Source: Balanoglossus misakiensis
Lineage: Eukaryota > Hemichordata
DNA: 64,000 nt
Direction of reading: 5' to 3'
NCBI GenBank assembly: GCA_040954595.2
Contig: CM082591.2
Coordinates: 10,850,001 to 10,914,000 of the forward strand
Shown here piece by piece: positions 62,901 through 64,000 of the stretch (position 1 is the stretch's first letter; each line of letters starts with the position of its first letter). The notes beneath the pieces were generated by a model. That model did no database searches. It saw nothing but the letters and a program-made list of their open reading frames with translations, and was not told where the DNA came from. The position numbers were made by a program, and so were the translations under genes.

Positions 62901-64000
62901 CGCATCACAACATATTTCCTTAAATAAACGAGGCTGTGTTTGGAAGCAACCATGGAAACTTTAGAACTATCCGTAGAACTATCCGTCGATCTACAGAGTC
63001 TAGTAGAAAACTTTCTTATGTGCATAGGTCTATCATGTGTTCTGCGCATCACAACATAATTTTGTAAACAAACGAGGCTGTGTTTGGAAGCAACCATGGA
63101 AACTTTAGAACTATCCGTCGATCGACAGAGTCTAGTGGAAAACTTTCTTATGCGCATAGACCTATCATTTGTTCTGCGCATCACAACAGAATTTTGTAAA
63201 CAAACGAGACCGTGTTTCGAAGCAACCATGGAAACTTTAGAACTATCCGTCGATCTACAGAGTCTAGTGGAAAACTTTCTTATGCGCATAGACCTATCAT
63301 GTGTTCTGCGCATCACAACAGAATTTTGTAAACAAACGAGGCCGTGTTTCGAAGCAACCATGGAAACTTTAGAACTATCCGTCGATCTACAGAGTCTAGA
63401 GGCAAACTTTCTTATTCTCATAGGCCTATCATGTGTTCTGCGCATCACAACAGAATTTTGTAAACAAACGAGGCTGTGTTTGGAAGCAACCATGGAAACT
63501 TTAGAACTATCCGTCGATCTACAGAGTCTAGTGGAAAACTTTCTTATGCGCATAGACCTATCATGTGTTCTGCGCATCACAACAGAATTTTGTAAACAAA
63601 CGAGGCTGTGTTTCGAAGCAACCATGGAAACTTTAGAACTATCCGTCGATCTACAGAGTCTAGTGGAAAACTTTCTTATGCGCATAGGCCTATCATGTGT
63701 TCTGCGCATCACAACATATTTCCTTAAATAAACGAGGCTGTGTTTGGAAGCAACCATGGAAATTTTAGAACTATCCGTCGATCTACAGAGTCTAGTGGAA
63801 AACTTTCTTATCCTCATAGACCTATCATGTGTTCTGCGCATCACAACAGAATTTTGTAAACAAACGAGGGTGTGTTTGGAAGCAACCATGGAAACTTTAT
63901 AACTATCCGTCGATCTACAGAGTCTAGTTGAAAACTTTCTTATCCTCATAGGCCTATCATGTGTTCTGCGCATCACAACAGAATTTTGTAAACAAACGAG

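Larger units (their letters stand above)
28955..64000. repeat. 132-bp satellite array, right part
   Basis: This continues the same satellite in the same orientation, about 265 monomers, running off the right edge. Subfamily content differs from the far left: junctions CATATTTCCTTAAATAAACG, CCGATTTCCTCAAATAACCG and TTTTGAAAACAATCG, the box-3 variant TATCGTCATAGGGC, and GTGTTTCG or GTGTTCGG in place of GTGTTTGG are common here and rare or absent before about 16.6 kb. The one-base AAACAGGCTG junction of the first 15 kb is absent. Rare indels include a missing base near 45,421, missing bases in AAGCACCATGG near 48,173 and 56,745, extra T in CTATCTATG near 62,634 and 62,757, and a 12-bp duplication at 62,963. 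Confidence 0.99.

Noticed and set aside
1-64000. CRISPR array
   Set aside because: Repeats are contiguous 132-bp monomers with no unique spacers, and the embedded LTR element shows a eukaryotic genome.
1-64000. CENP-B box
   Set aside because: The best match, TTTCGAAGCAACCATGG in some monomers, has TTCG, A and C in place but lacks the CGGG end (7 of 9 core bases); the commoner TTTGG variant is worse.
1-64000. tRNA- or 5S-derived repeat with Pol III promoter
   Set aside because: No paired A-box and B-box motifs are found in the monomer; GTTCGGAAGC in some copies only superficially resembles a B box.

Overview
The window is eukaryotic, almost certainly metazoan, repeat DNA. About 92% of it is one AT-leaning satellite with a 132-bp monomer (roughly 446 copies by length). 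The array runs off both window ends. The only non-satellite DNA is a 5,063-bp LTR retrotransposon of the BEL/Pao clade inserted at 23,892-28,954. Its Gag and Pol resemble BEL elements of aquatic invertebrates (cnidarian or mollusc type), so I lean to such a host with low confidence. I see no host gene, RNA gene, CRISPR array or unique flanking sequence.

Layout: left array 1-23,891; retrotransposon with 249-bp LTRs at 23,892-24,140 and 28,706-28,954, flanked by a 5-bp GCATA target duplication; right array 28,955-64,000. Counting from CCTATCATGTG as position 1, every monomer has conserved blocks (about 4-26, 60-72, 80-93) separated by short variable boxes (about 27-48, 94-108, 120-132). Combinations of box variants define monomer subfamilies, and strings of subfamilies repeat as higher-order units: a 9-mer (about 1,188 bp) in the first 5.4 kb, a near-identical 31-mer (4,089 bp) duplicated at 6.9-15.1 kb, 11-mer and 12-mer units before the transposon, and 3-, 5-, 6-, 10- and 22-mer units plus a copy pair 8,579 bp apart in the right array.

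The retrotransposon has TG...CA LTRs that I read as identical, a TATA box, a poly(A) signal, a primer-binding site matching initiator tRNA-Met, a polypurine tract, a Gag-like ORF (24,259-25,476) and a Pol-like ORF (to 28,604). It has two lesions: a one-base frame break between Gag and Pol near 25,435-25,452, and an in-frame loss of the whole reverse transcriptase/RNase H region at about 27,015-27,040. It therefore looks like a very young, non-autonomous insertion.

Because 132 is 3 x 44, the satellite produces very long spurious open frames on both strands (up to 2,651 codons on the minus strand). I treat these as a by-product of monomer length and do not annotate them as genes.
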